From contig JAULBX010000002.1 in assembly GCA_032358255.1 (NCBI GenBank), forward strand, positions 806,001 through 870,000: DNA of 64,000 nucleotides, written 5' to 3'. The notes beneath the pieces were generated by a model. The model was not told the DNA's origin. It saw nothing but the letters and a program-made list of their open reading frames with translations, and ran no database searches. Both the position numbers and the translations under genes were made by a program. Shown here in pieces: positions 32,848-42,339 of the stretch; within the stretch, counting starts at the first letter, position 1, and every line of letters starts with the position of its first letter. The stretch comes from Heterotrichella gracilis. Lineage: Eukaryota; Sar; Xanthophyceae; Tribonematales; Xanthonemataceae.

Positions 32848-33386
32848 TGGAAGGCGATATTTTAATAGCTCACCCTTTGTTGCAGGACGGATTTTTTAAC
32901 CGCTCTGTAGTTTACATCACTAATCATGGTTCGGTTGAATCGCTTGGTTTTGTTTTAAATTTTAAAACAGATTTTAGACTACGTGATGTAAAGCCTGAAA
33001 TAAAGAACGGCAATTTTCCTATCTACGAAGGCGGCCCGGTGGCCAAAGATCAACTTTTTTATATACACAGATTAGGTAATGACCTTAGCGATTCTGTTAA
33101 AATAAAAGATGACATTTATTTTGGTGGCGATTTCTATGAGTTAATGCATTTAATTGAGCATGGAAAAGTAAAATCATATGACGTTCGCTTTTTTGCTGGC
33201 TACAGCGGCTGGGCCGAAGGTCAGTTAGAAGCTGAGATCAAGAAAAAACACTGGCTGATAAATAAAAATGTTGAATCTGGATTTTTTGGCAATGAAGCGG
33301 AAGATCTTTGGCGTTTACAATTAAGCGAAATAAAAAATACTTATAGCATCTTCGCCGATTTTGGAAATGATCCTTCGGTAAATTAA
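32847..33386 (+). CDS. YqgE/AlgH family protein
   Basis: 179 residues, standard for the family. Marks: GDILIAHPLLQDGFFNRSVVYITNH at the N-terminus, ESLGFVLN, the IYEGGPVAKDQLFYIHR region and FFAGYSGWAEGQLEAEI. The biochemical role of YqgE proteins is unsettled. It is coupled to the glycosyltransferase by a one-base stop/start overlap. Its stop shares four bases (TTAA) with the convergent LEA-like gene. Confidence 0.93.
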   Translation: MEGDILIAHPLLQDGFFNRSVVYITNHGSVESLGFVLNFKTDFRLRDVKPEIKNGNFPIYEGGPVAKDQLFYIHRLGNDLSDSVKIKDDIYFGGDFYELMHLIEHGKVKSYDVRFFAGYSGWAEGQLEAEIKKKHWLINKNVESGFFGNEAEDLWRLQLSEIKNTYSIFADFGNDPSVN

Positions 33387-33850
33387 TCTTTACTCATCAT
33401 ATCTACTCTTTCTTTTACCTTAACAGGAAAGCGTTTTTTTAAATAGAATTTTCCGGCTTTAAGATCCCCAACAACTTCAATCATTCCCTTTCCCCCACCG
33501 CTTATCAGTTTCATTACGTCCATGGGGTTGGCATCTTTAAAATTACTTTTTAAATTAAAGCTGTAAGTTTTTTCCGTGTCGCCATCAATATGCACACGCT
33601 TAGAAAGTTTGGCTTTTCCTAAATTAATACCGCTATAAATAACATCAAATTCACTTCTATAAATTGAGAAGCCCATGTGATTCGGATTTTTAATCCCCAA
33701 TAAAATATCCGCGTCAATTCCTTGTGGGCCAATTTTATGGATCTTAAAGCCTTTTACGCCCGTAACCTGCGCTTCTTTAAAATTTTTGCAATTTGTAAAA
33801 CAAACAACACAAAATAGAATAAGCGGAAATAATAATTTATACTGTTTCAT
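33383..33850 (-). CDS. LEA type 2-like lipoprotein
   Basis: 155 residues with lipobox FTNC (Cys 21). The mature part is a single LEA14/WHy-like beta sandwich: VKGFKIHKIGPQGIDADILLGIKNPNHMGFSIYRSEFDVIYSGINLGKA. Such domains in bacteria are linked to stress tolerance, but function here is not known. It overlaps the upstream membrane-protein gene by 14 bases, so they are co-expressed. Confidence 0.85.
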   Translation of the reverse strand: MKQYKLLFPLILFCVVCFTNCKNFKEAQVTGVKGFKIHKIGPQGIDADILLGIKNPNHMGFSIYRSEFDVIYSGINLGKAKLSKRVHIDGDTEKTYSFNLKSNFKDANPMDVMKLISGGGKGMIEVVGDLKAGKFYLKKRFPVKVKERVDMMSKD

Positions 33851-34082
33851 TCTTTAACGTTTTAAGTAATGCTGCAAGACTTGCTAATGTCCAAACACTT
33901 TCTAAGATAACAAAAGGCCAAAAATGGATCATATAGCTGGAAATTCCTGCCAGTAGAGCTCCCAGGATATTCATTATTAAATAGCTTTTTGATTCAGGCG
34001 TAATTTTTTTTAGAATGTTAAGCGCAAAAGCAATTAAAAGAATTGTAACACCGCTTGTTCCTATCCAATCGCTTAAACTCAT
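33837..34082 (-). CDS. Small inner-membrane protein, CBU_0592-like
   Basis: 81 residues with three predicted transmembrane helices: WIGTSGVTILLIAFALNIL, YLIMNILGALLAGISSYMI and FVILESVWTLASLAALL. The length and helix layout fit the CBU_0592 family of unknown function. It lies 13 bases from the M20 peptidase gene upstream and overlaps the LEA-like lipoprotein gene downstream; the three probably form an operon. Confidence 0.8.
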   Translation of the reverse strand: MSLSDWIGTSGVTILLIAFALNILKKITPESKSYLIMNILGALLAGISSYMIHFWPFVILESVWTLASLAALLKTLKNETV

Positions 34083-34095
34083 AATTAGGTTATAA

Positions 34096-35493
34096 TTACT
34101 TTGCCGAAAGTTGCGTGTAGTGTTTATAAAATAAAGGAATAGTTTCTATGCCTTTATAAAAATTAAACAAACCATAGTGCTCGTTTGGCGAATGCAATGC
34201 ATCCGAATCTAAACCAAAACCTAATAAGATACTATCTAATCCTAACTCTTGTCTAAATAACGCTACAATTGGAATACTGCCACCACCGCGCGTTGGCACA
34301 GGTTTTTTACCATAGGTTTCTTGCATAGCCATGCTTGCAGCTTTGTACCCATTGTTATCTGAACTTAAAAAATACGGCTCGCCACCATGGTGTGGTTTAA
34401 CTGTAACCTTAACTGATTTTGGCGCAATACTCTCAAAATATTTTTGAAAAATAGCACTGATCTTATCTGAGTTTTGATTTGGCACTAAACGCATACTTAT
34501 TTTAGCAGACGCTTTTCCTGGTAAAACTGTTTTTGCACCTTCACCTGTGTAACCGCCCCAAATACCATTTACATCCAGCGTTGGACGAATACCTGTGCGC
34601 TCAATAGTTGTATAACCTTTCTCGCCCCAAACATCATCTACTTTAAGATCCTTTTTAAAATCGTTCAGATCAAAAGGAGCCTTCGCCATTTCAGCACGCT
34701 CTTCTGCGCTCAACTCCATTACATCTGCATAAAAATCAGGAATGGTAATGTGGTTATTTTCATCATGACAGCTTGCTATCATTTTACATAAAATATTTAT
34801 TGGGTTAGCAACGCCACCACCATAAACTCCACTGTGCAAGTCGCGATTCGGGCCAACAACCTCAACCTCCATATAAGCTAAACCTCGCAAACCCGTATCA
34901 ATACTCGGTGTATCGTTAGCAATTATAGAAGTATCAGAAATTAAAATAATATCTCCTTTAAGTTTTTCTTTATTCTTAATTATCCAAGGGCCAAGACTTG
35001 GCGAACCAACTTCTTCTTCCCCCTCTATCATGAACTTAACATTACAAGGCAATGTGTTTGTTTTCATCATTAATTCAAAAGCCTTAATATGCATATACAT
35101 CTGGCCTTTATCATCGCAAGCGCCACGGGCAAAGATGGCGCCTTCGGGGTGTATGTCGGTTTTCTTTATAACCGGTTCAAAGGGTGGCGAGTTCCATAAC
35201 TCTAAAGGATCTGCGGGCTGCACATCGTAGTGCCCATAAACAACAACAGTAGGTTTTTTAGGATCGATCATTTTCTCGCCATACACAACCGGAAAACCAT
35301 TAGTTTGGCATAACTCCACTTTATCAGCGCCAGCCTCAATTAGACGTTGTTTAACAGCTTCTGCAGTTTTAATTACGTCTGCATTATACGCGCTATCGGC
35401 ACTTACAGATGGTATTCTTAAAAGATCCAAAAGTTCGTTAAGTACGCGCTCTTTGTTTTGATCTAAATAAGCATTAATAGTAGATTTTTCCAT
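34096..35493 (-). CDS. M20-family dipeptidase (carnosinase-like)
   Basis: 465 residues, cytoplasmic. A two-zinc peptidase with ligand segments YGHYDVQPAD (His88), ACDDKGQ (Asp127-128) and GEEEVGS (Glu159-161, containing the catalytic base and a metal ligand), and a C-terminal His in LDSDALHSPNEHYG. A dimerisation/lid domain lies between about 190 and 350. It probably cleaves dipeptides; exact specificity is unknown. Confidence 0.94.
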   Translation of the reverse strand: MEKSTINAYLDQNKERVLNELLDLLRIPSVSADSAYNADVIKTAEAVKQRLIEAGADKVELCQTNGFPVVYGEKMIDPKKPTVVVYGHYDVQPADPLELWNSPPFEPVIKKTDIHPEGAIFARGACDDKGQMYMHIKAFELMMKTNTLPCNVKFMIEGEEEVGSPSLGPWIIKNKEKLKGDIILISDTSIIANDTPSIDTGLRGLAYMEVEVVGPNRDLHSGVYGGGVANPINILCKMIASCHDENNHITIPDFYADVMELSAEERAEMAKAPFDLNDFKKDLKVDDVWGEKGYTTIERTGIRPTLDVNGIWGGYTGEGAKTVLPGKASAKISMRLVPNQNSDKISAIFQKYFESIAPKSVKVTVKPHHGGEPYFLSSDNNGYKAASMAMQETYGKKPVPTRGGGSIPIVALFRQELGLDSILLGFGLDSDALHSPNEHYGLFNFYKGIETIPLFYKHYTQLSAK

Positions 35494-35610
35494 AAAAATT
35501 AAAGGCTAAAGGTACGGTTTTGAAGGACATATCAAAAGAAAAAATAGACATCATTTAGGGGGATTTTGAGGTCTTGGAAGCCTATAACTACAAGAACTAA
35601 CAATTTGTAT

Positions 35611-35618
35611 TACTTTTG
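35611..35618 (+). promoter_or_regulatory. -7 promoter box (TACTTTTG)
   Basis: An exact TAnnTTTG match ending 8 bases before ATG 35627 and upstream of a three-gene run. Confidence 0.45.
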
Positions 35619-35626
35619 TAGGTATA

Positions 35627-37207
35627 ATGAATTTAGCTAAAAAAGCCCTTATTTTTTTTACGGTTTTATGTTGCAATACGCTTTTTGCACAAATTCAAAA
35701 TATTAAAATCAGTAGTCAGTTTGAGCCAGAAGAAGTTAGCATTGCTATAAACCCAAAGAATACACAGCAAATTATTGCAGGCGCTAATCTTGCAAGTTAT
35801 TATTACAGTAATGATGCCGGTTTAACTTGGCAACGGAACGGATTAACTTGTAGTGAATTTGGTGTGTATGGTGATCCTATGGTGTTCTGGGATACCATGC
35901 AAACCGCCTATTACATGCATCTTTCAATTCCAAATCCAAAAATAACTCCAGGAGGAAGTTGGGTTGATAGAATAGTATTGAACAGATCTAACGACTTTGG
36001 GAAAACATATCCTAACTGTTCGGCCGTTGGAAAGAATGTAAAAAAAGTACAGGATAAACATTGGGCCTGTGTTGACGAAAGAACAAACACCATTCATGTA
36101 TCCTGGACACAATTTGATATGTATGAAAGCCCAAACCCTAATGACACTTCCATTATCCGTTACTCCAACTCAAAAGATGGTGGCGTTACATGGGCAGAGC
36201 CAAAAAAAATAAGTGCATTTACTGGTGATTGTTTAGATAGTGATAATACTGTTGAGGGTGCAACACCTTGTGTTGGACCAAACGGTGAATTATATATTGC
36301 CTGGGCCGGACCAAAAGGACTTGTGTTTCAACGATCGTTGGATGGTGGAACTAACTTTTTAAAAGAAGAAAAAATAATTGCACCAATAAAAAATGGTTGG
36401 GATTATAAAATAAATGGTGTGCAAAGAGCTAACGGCTTACCCTTTACCGCATGTGATAATAGTAATGGGCCAAATCGCGGACGAATTTATATTTGCTGGG
36501 GTGATGAAAAGAATGGTGAAAAAAATAAAGATGTTTTTTTAGTGTATAGCGATGATAAAGGCGAAACCTGGACAGAACCAATTCTTATAACCTACAGACC
36601 AAACCATAAAGAACAGTTTATGCCATTTATGACCGTTGACCAAACAACTGGTTACGTTTATGTTCTATATTACGACAGGCAAAATTATGCAGATAATTTA
36701 AGCACTGATCTTTATTTAGCGGTTAGTAAAAATGGTGGACTAAAATTTGACTATTACAAAGTAAACGAAGCTACCTTTAAACCTGACAAAGAAGTTTTTT
36801 TTGGAGATTATCTTGGATTAAGTGTTGTTAAAAATAATATCCGGCCAATTTGGATGCAAATGGATGAAAAAAAACAACTCAGTATTTTTACAGCAATTAT
36901 TAACGACAGCGTTTTAGCGCATTACAGAAAAAATTACGTGAATGAAATTACGCTCGAGAAAACTTTTAAATATGCGCCTAAGCTTAAAATAAATTATACA
37001 TCAAAAAACAATTTTGCTTTAACTGCAGCTATAACAAAACCCCTTGATGCAAGTTTTGAAAAAATTGTTGTAAAAGATCTTAAAGTTAAAAAGGGAAAGA
37101 ATGTGTTAATCGTTGATTCTAAAAAATTGGGGTTATTAAAAGGAAATTACATATTGACCTTGTATTATAACGGCACTAACGAATTTGTGTGGATAACCGA
37201 AGAATAA
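35627..37207 (+). CDS. Exported sialidase-like protein with Asp-box repeats
   Basis: 526 residues with signal peptide 1-22 (ending NTLFAQ). A six-blade sialidase-type propeller is indicated by Asp boxes of the form S-x-D-x-G-x-T-W: SNDAGLTW near 65, SKDGGVTW near 185, a degenerate RSLDGGTNF near 240 and SDDKGETW near 310. The Arg triad of true sialidases cannot be placed with confidence, so enzyme activity is uncertain. The last ~90 residues form a beta-rich tail without an evident T9SS sorting motif. It is the first gene of a run with the S4 and phosphatase genes. Confidence 0.85.
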   Translation: MNLAKKALIFFTVLCCNTLFAQIQNIKISSQFEPEEVSIAINPKNTQQIIAGANLASYYYSNDAGLTWQRNGLTCSEFGVYGDPMVFWDTMQTAYYMHLSIPNPKITPGGSWVDRIVLNRSNDFGKTYPNCSAVGKNVKKVQDKHWACVDERTNTIHVSWTQFDMYESPNPNDTSIIRYSNSKDGGVTWAEPKKISAFTGDCLDSDNTVEGATPCVGPNGELYIAWAGPKGLVFQRSLDGGTNFLKEEKIIAPIKNGWDYKINGVQRANGLPFTACDNSNGPNRGRIYICWGDEKNGEKNKDVFLVYSDDKGETWTEPILITYRPNHKEQFMPFMTVDQTTGYVYVLYYDRQNYADNLSTDLYLAVSKNGGLKFDYYKVNEATFKPDKEVFFGDYLGLSVVKNNIRPIWMQMDEKKQLSIFTAIINDSVLAHYRKNYVNEITLEKTFKYAPKLKINYTSKNNFALTAAITKPLDASFEKIVVKDLKVKKGKNVLIVDSKKLGLLKGNYILTLYYNGTNEFVWITEE

Positions 37208-37208
37208 A

Positions 37209-37583
37209 ATGGAAGTAAGAGCAGATACTTATTTATGGGCCATTCGTATGTACAAGTCGCGCACCTTAGCTTCTGAAGCTATTAAAGGCGGGAAAGTAAA
37301 ACTGGACGGCGATAATTTTAAACCCTCGCACATTGTAAAACTGGGCGAACATTATACACTTACTATTGGCGATACAAAAAAAATAGTTGAAGTAACGGCA
37401 TTGATAGAAAAGCGCGGCAATTTTGAGTTCGCGCAAAAACATTATAAAGATCATTCGCCGCCGCAAACCAAACAGGAGAAATTAGATTCTGTTTTCTTTA
37501 GCACAAATATAAAAAGAGTAAAAGGTTCCGGCAGGCCAACAAAAAAAGACAGGCGTGATATGAACGATTTTGGTTCTCTTTAA
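37209..37583 (+). CDS. S4-domain RNA-binding protein (HslR-like)
   Basis: 124 residues. The N-terminal S4 domain (RADTYLWAIRMYKSRTLASEAIKGGKVKLDG) matches the ribosome-associated heat shock protein HslR / Hsp15 type, which binds stalled large ribosomal subunits. A basic C-terminal tail (IKRVKGSGRPTKKDRRD) is typical. It starts one base after the sialidase-like gene stops and ends 20 bases before the phosphatase gene, an odd housekeeping insert between two secreted-protein genes. Confidence 0.92.
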   Translation: MEVRADTYLWAIRMYKSRTLASEAIKGGKVKLDGDNFKPSHIVKLGEHYTLTIGDTKKIVEVTALIEKRGNFEFAQKHYKDHSPPQTKQEKLDSVFFSTNIKRVKGSGRPTKKDRRDMNDFGSL

Positions 37584-37603
37584 TAAATTCACTAGCTTTA
37601 ATA

Positions 37604-39379
37604 ATGCTTAAGCGGTTTGTTTTATTTCTTACTTTTTTGTTTTCATTAAATAGTTATGCGCAAAACGCGCAGCTTTTGTATGGCCCCTATTTACAGATGG
37701 CCGGGCAAACTTCTATCCGGGTTAACTGGCGCACTGATACAACATGTAATTCGATTGTAAAATTCGGTCTCACAAAAACCAATTTAAATCAAACCGCCGG
37801 CGTTCTTTCCTTAACAAACCAACATTCAGTTCTTTTAGGTGGCTTAACGCCTAATACAAAATATTTTTATTCGGCAACAAATAGTGCTAATACATTTGCA
37901 ACGGATACCTTTTATTTTTTTACTGCGCCTAATACAAATCAAAAAATTAGAATTGTTGCTACGGGAGATTGTGGTACAGGCTTGCAAACACAAACAAATA
38001 TAAAAGGCGCCCTAACTAATTTTATAAAAAATAATTACGTTAACTGTTGGTTAATTCTTGGCGATAATGCTTATAATTCCGGATTTGATGCTGAGTATAC
38101 AAGCCTTTTCTTTGCTCCGTATCAAAATAATTTTATCATGCATAACACAGCTTTATTCCCATGCATCGGCAATCACGATTATGCTAATGACCTGAATTTG
38201 GCAGAGAATAAGAATGTTGCTTATTATTCTATTTTTAATGTTCCAACGGCTGGTGAGCTTGGAGGTGTAAGTTCGGGAACCGAATCGTATTATTCATATA
38301 ATTACGGCAATGTACATTTTATTAGTATAGATTCTTATGGAACCGAACAATCCTTACACGCATACGATACACTTTCCCCACAGTATGTTTGGTTAAAACA
38401 AGACCTCTTACAAAATAATTTAATGTGGACAATCGTTTATTTTCATCATCCACCTTACACAATGGGTAGCCATAATTCAGATACAGAAACAGATCTGGTT
38501 AGTATACGCACATATTTAACGCCTTTGTTTGAGAGAAATAAAGTGGATCTTGTTATTAACGGGCACAGTCATGTTTTTGAACGTTCCTGGTTAATGAAAG
38601 GGCATAACGGTTTAGAAACCTCTTTTAGCAAAACGCTTCACGCAAAAGATAGCTCTTCTGCGCGTTATAACGGAACATTAAATTCTTGTCCGTACATAAA
38701 AGACACCATTAATAACAAAGGCGTGGTTTATTCCGTATGCGGATCCTCAGGGAAAGTTACTGGCATTCAAACTGCTTATCCACATAATGCGATGTATTAT
38801 TCTAATAACACAAAAGGTATGGCGGCTGTTATTGAAGTAGATGCCAACCGTATGGATGCGTTTTTTATTGGCGAAGATAGTGTTGTGTATGATAAATTTA
38901 CCGTCTTTAAAAATATTCAAAAAGTAAATCTTGTTAATTCCAATTCGCCCCAAACCGTTACTTTGACGGCTTCATGGAACGGCAATTATAGCTGGTCGCA
39001 CAATAACAATATTACAAAACAAAATACAGTGCCCGCATTTTCAAACACGGTTATAATTGTGCGCGATAGTTTAAATTGTTTTGCAGATACTTTTAAGATC
39101 AATCTTACAAATGGTATAAGAACATATGCAATTAATAAAACAAAAGTATTTCCAAATCCAAGCAGCAACCGTAAAGTTACTTTTGAGTTTGAAGAAAAGA
39201 CAACCGTAAAAAAAGTTTTTATTATTTCTCTTACCGGACAAGAAACTGAGATAAAAGATCTTGAAATAACAGATAAGGGCATGGAACTTTTTCTTCCTAA
39301 ATTAATAGCAGGTCAATACACCGTAAAATTAATCACTTCAAAAAATATTATTCATCACAAAGTTATTTTGATTGAATAA
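37604..39379 (+). CDS. T9SS-secreted purple acid phosphatase-like protein
   Basis: 591 residues. Signal peptide 1-20 (ending SYAQ). An N-terminal FN3-type domain (about 22-110) is followed by a metallophosphatase domain (about 120-400) with all metal-site blocks: GDCGTG, GDNAYNSG, GNHDY, HHPPY and GHSHVFER. An Ig-like linker and a type A sorting domain (KVFPNPSSNRKVTF ... LIAGQYTVKLI) complete it. It probably releases phosphate outside the cell. A TAGCTTTA box ends 3 bases before the ATG, so it may also have its own promoter. Confidence 0.93.
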   Translation: MLKRFVLFLTFLFSLNSYAQNAQLLYGPYLQMAGQTSIRVNWRTDTTCNSIVKFGLTKTNLNQTAGVLSLTNQHSVLLGGLTPNTKYFYSATNSANTFATDTFYFFTAPNTNQKIRIVATGDCGTGLQTQTNIKGALTNFIKNNYVNCWLILGDNAYNSGFDAEYTSLFFAPYQNNFIMHNTALFPCIGNHDYANDLNLAENKNVAYYSIFNVPTAGELGGVSSGTESYYSYNYGNVHFISIDSYGTEQSLHAYDTLSPQYVWLKQDLLQNNLMWTIVYFHHPPYTMGSHNSDTETDLVSIRTYLTPLFERNKVDLVINGHSHVFERSWLMKGHNGLETSFSKTLHAKDSSSARYNGTLNSCPYIKDTINNKGVVYSVCGSSGKVTGIQTAYPHNAMYYSNNTKGMAAVIEVDANRMDAFFIGEDSVVYDKFTVFKNIQKVNLVNSNSPQTVTLTASWNGNYSWSHNNNITKQNTVPAFSNTVIIVRDSLNCFADTFKINLTNGIRTYAINKTKVFPNPSSNRKVTFEFEEKTTVKKVFIISLTGQETEIKDLEITDKGMELFLPKLIAGQYTVKLITSKNIIHHKVILIE

Positions 39380-39380
39380 G

Positions 39381-39491
39381 CTACGATGCTAGATAGGAAA
39401 TAATTATAATTGCTGCTACAATAATTACTTTAGATAATTTTCCCGATAAAAATCTCGAAACCGGGTCTAGTTTAATTTCCTTTGAATACAT
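39381..39491 (-). CDS. Candidate 36-residue small membrane protein
   Basis: An ORF in the otherwise gene-free gap 39380-39649, starting ATG 39491. The product is polar at the N-terminus (MYSKEIKLDPVSRFLSGKLS) and ends in a single hydrophobic helix (VIIVAAIIIISYLAS), the form of a tail-anchored small protein. No clear promoter or family supports it, and the gap is short enough for it to be chance. The rest of the gap shows nothing else. Confidence 0.35.
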   Translation of the reverse strand: MYSKEIKLDPVSRFLSGKLSKVIIVAAIIIISYLAS

Positions 39492-39649
39492 GGCTTTATA
39501 TTTAAAAGTTATTGTATAAATAGGCATCAAATCTTATTCCTGTTTTTAAGGGGGTTTATACTGTTAAATAATGAGGATTTTAACAAAAGATACATGCATC
39601 TGCGGAAATTAATCTACAGACAAAAGGCATTAAGTAAACTAATAATTAT

Positions 39650-40852
39650 TTAAACGGTACTTGTATTCTTTATTACACCCAACTCTTTTCCAACTTTAGC
39701 AAAAGCTGCAATAGCTTTATCCAAATGCTCTTTTTCGTGCGCGGCACTTAATTGAACGCGAATACGCGCTTTATCTTTAGGTACAACTGGGAAGAAAAAT
39801 CCGATCACATAAATTCCTTCAGCCAATAATTTCTCGGCAAAAGTTTGCGCCAATTTTGCATCATACAACATCACCGGCACAATGGCACTATCACCATCTT
39901 TAATTTCAAGGCCTGCTGCTTTAATTCCCTTTTTAAAGTAATTTACATTCCACTCTAATTTATCACGTAACGTTGTGGTCTCAGTTAAAAGATCAAATAC
40001 CGCAATACTTGCGCCCACAATACTCGGCGCTAATGAGTTACTGAATAAATACGGGCGCGAACGCTGACGTAACAATTCTATAATTTCTTTTCTGCCAGAT
40101 GTAAAACCTCCCATGGCGCCACCTAAAGCTTTTCCAAGGGTTCCTGTAATAATGTCAACACGACCAATCACATTTTTTGCCTCAATAGTACCTCTTCCTG
40201 TTTTGCCAATAAATCCACTGGCGTGACATTCGTCCACCATCACCAATGCATTATACTTATCTGCCAGGTCACAAATTTTATCTAATGGTGCCACAAAACC
40301 ATCCATGCTAAACACACCATCTGTAACAATAATTCTGTTGCGTTGTGCTTGCGATGCTTTTAATTGTTCTTCAAGATCTGCCATGTCGCAATTCTTGTAG
40401 CGGTAACGTTGCGCTTTGCATAAACGCACGCCGTCAATAATGCTGGCGTGATTTAATTCGTCGCTAATAATTGCATCCTGCTCATCAAACAATGGCTCAA
40501 ATACACCGCCATTAGCGTCAAAAGCTGCTGCATATAAAATGGTATCTTCTGTACCTAAAAAATCAGCTATCTTTTTTTCTAATGTTTTATGAATATCCTG
40601 CGTGCCGCAAATAAAACGCACAGAACTCATACCAAAACCATGACTGTCTAAGGCCTTTTTAGCGCCTTCTATCACTTTTGGGTGAGAAGAAAGTCCTAAA
40701 TAATTATTGGCGCAAAAAATAATAACATCTTTTCCATTAACTTTTACTACCGCATCCATTGGTGTGGTAATAACGCGTTCGCGTTTAAATAATCCATTGC
40801 TTTCTATTTCAGCTAATGTTTTTTGAAGTTGTTCTTTTAATTTACCGTACAT
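39650..40852 (-). CDS. kbl: Glycine C-acetyltransferase
   Basis: 400 residues. A PLP enzyme that converts 2-amino-3-ketobutyrate and CoA to glycine and acetyl-CoA in threonine breakdown. PLP Lys241 is in [14 protein letters not shown]; Asp207 and His210 are in [20 protein letters not shown] and [13 protein letters not shown] are strongly conserved in this subgroup. The partner tdh is not in the window. It has its own transcript, separated from the gene upstream by a strong terminator. Confidence 0.95.
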   Translation of the reverse strand: MYGKLKEQLQKTLAEIESNGLFKRERVITTPMDAVVKVNGKDVIIFCANNYLGLSSHPKVIEGAKKALDSHGFGMSSVRFICGTQDIHKTLEKKIADFLGTEDTILYAAAFDANGGVFEPLFDEQDAIISDELNHASIIDGVRLCKAQRYRYKNCDMADLEEQLKASQAQRNRIIVTDGVFSMDGFVAPLDKICDLADKYNALVMVDECHASGFIGKTGRGTIEAKNVIGRVDIITGTLGKALGGAMGGFTSGRKEIIELLRQRSRPYLFSNSLAPSIVGASIAVFDLLTETTTLRDKLEWNVNYFKKGIKAAGLEIKDGDSAIVPVMLYDAKLAQTFAEKLLAEGIYVIGFFFPVVPKDKARIRVQLSAAHEKEHLDKAIAAFAKVGKELGVIKNTSTV

Positions 40853-40885
40853 GATATTTGATTTTAATGGGTGAATTTAATAAAA

Positions 40886-40916
40886 AAAGTCCGTTAAATT
40901 AACTTTAACGGACTTT
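40886..40916 (-). terminator. Terminator of the gene at 40930
   Basis: AAAGTCCGTTAAA (40886-40898) pairs perfectly with TTTAACGGACTTT (40904-40916) around TTAAC. On the minus strand it is followed by a run of seven T, 14 bases after the stop. Confidence 0.9.
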
Positions 40917-40929
40917 CATTGTTTCTATT

Positions 40930-42243
40930 TTATTTCCCTATTATGAGTTTCTGTGGTTTTGATTGGCCTGCGTTGTTAGCAATTATTACTGCGTAAATTC
41001 CAGAAACAAAGTCCTTTGTATCTACCTGAACAATTGAACGTATAATTTTCTCGCGATAGATCTCTCGACCTAAATTATCAAAAATATGCAATACCGTTTT
41101 GTCGTTCATTTGTCCACTCCAAGATACAGTTAGTTGATCAACTGCCGGGTTGGGCATCATGCTCAAATAATTATCTTTAATATAACTATAGTCACTAATG
41201 CCATTAGGCGCGCAAGTAGGAGCCAGGGTAGCCGTTTGTCCGCAACGCCATTGAGAATATGCAATAGAATTTGCCGCAGCCCAACTCTGAAAAGCTGATT
41301 GCTTTTGATCGATCGTTTTCCAATTTATTAAACCTTGTGTTTTCATAAAGTTTATTGAATCGAGCACGCGAGCCAGGGTGTTGGGCATTTGGAATGTTGG
41401 AGTAACTGTACTGGTTCCAAAATCTGAAAAATTAATCATAAGATTTCCATTATAAAATTTATTTGTAGGAAAAGTGCCATTTTTAATTTTGGTTGCTTCA
41501 ACTCGTATTTCAGCAATCATGGCGTTAACATTTGTTGTTGGTGTTAAAACCCAAGAACAACCATTGCCTTGTACCCAAAGATTTTGTGCAGGGTCGTGGC
41601 AATAAAAATCCACTGAATCAACTTTACCGCGCGGCTTCCAAACGCCATAGTTATCAGCGTCATTTGTGTGGGGTGGCAAACTGCCCGCGCCCCAAAGCAC
41701 ATTTGCTTTCCATGAAAAAGTTGGTGTGTTTTGTGCGGTAATAGTAGTGGTATAGGGCGTCCAATCACCTACGGAATAAGATTGACTTGCAGTAACTGTA
41801 CTATTGTAATAGACAAAACCTCCAACTATGTTACTGGCTTGCGCACCTGTTAAATTTATTGAATAACTAACATCGGCAATATTATACAATCCTGTTGTTT
41901 TGTATCTTGGGTCAATTTGCACAACATTTCCTGGCACACCTCCTATATTGTAGGCATATTGAATAATATCTGTAGTTGTAGTTGCAGCCAATTCGTGCGT
42001 TAAACTACCTTGAACAAAATTTGGATTAAGTTGCATATTATACTTTGCGCCTTTTGCATAAATAAGGTCTACAATTTTTCGAAGAGTATCGCGAGTTCTG
42101 TTGAAATTAGCTGCAGTAGTGTAATTCTCGGCAGGCTCATTATGTGAAGAGATGCCAAAATTTAATGTCGGCGTTGGAACTTGCGAAAAGCCGAAAGTTG
42201 ACAGAGCCGTAAATATTAAAAAAAATTTAAATGTCATTTTCAT
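40930..42243 (-). CDS. T9SS type A sorting-domain protein of unknown function
   Basis: 437 residues (435 if ATG 42237 is used). Signal peptide to about residue 21 (ending TFGFSQ). The N-terminal 330 residues contain segments typical of a glycoside hydrolase or deacetylase-like barrel (LNFGISSHNEPAEN, DLIYAKGAKYNMQLNPNFVQG), but no catalytic set can be named. The last ~70 residues (LSMMPNPAVDQLTVSW ... DFVSGIYAVII) are a type A sorting domain. It is probably secreted. Confidence 0.8.
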   Translation of the reverse strand: MKMTFKFFLIFTALSTFGFSQVPTPTLNFGISSHNEPAENYTTAANFNRTRDTLRKIVDLIYAKGAKYNMQLNPNFVQGSLTHELAATTTTDIIQYAYNIGGVPGNVVQIDPRYKTTGLYNIADVSYSINLTGAQASNIVGGFVYYNSTVTASQSYSVGDWTPYTTTITAQNTPTFSWKANVLWGAGSLPPHTNDADNYGVWKPRGKVDSVDFYCHDPAQNLWVQGNGCSWVLTPTTNVNAMIAEIRVEATKIKNGTFPTNKFYNGNLMINFSDFGTSTVTPTFQMPNTLARVLDSINFMKTQGLINWKTIDQKQSAFQSWAAANSIAYSQWRCGQTATLAPTCAPNGISDYSYIKDNYLSMMPNPAVDQLTVSWSGQMNDKTVLHIFDNLGREIYREKIIRSIVQVDTKDFVSGIYAVIIANNAGQSKPQKLIIGK

Positions 42244-42321
42244 ATCATATTAATTTTAATACCAAAGTAATAAGTTTTAAAATGAACAACAAACAAATTG
42301 CAATTTTTAAAAAGTAATTTT

Positions 42322-42329
42322 TACTTTTG
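42322..42329 (+). promoter_or_regulatory. -7 promoter box (TACTTTTG)
   Basis: An exact TAnnTTTG match 10 bases before ATG 42340, with TTG at 42298-42300 about 21 bases upstream as a possible -33 element. Confidence 0.5.
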
Positions 42330-42339
42330 AGTTTAAATT

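Noticed and set aside
35627-37207. T9SS cargo
   Set aside because: A signal peptide is present, but the C-terminal 80 residues lack the PNP-type or SFTPNGDG-type sorting motifs.
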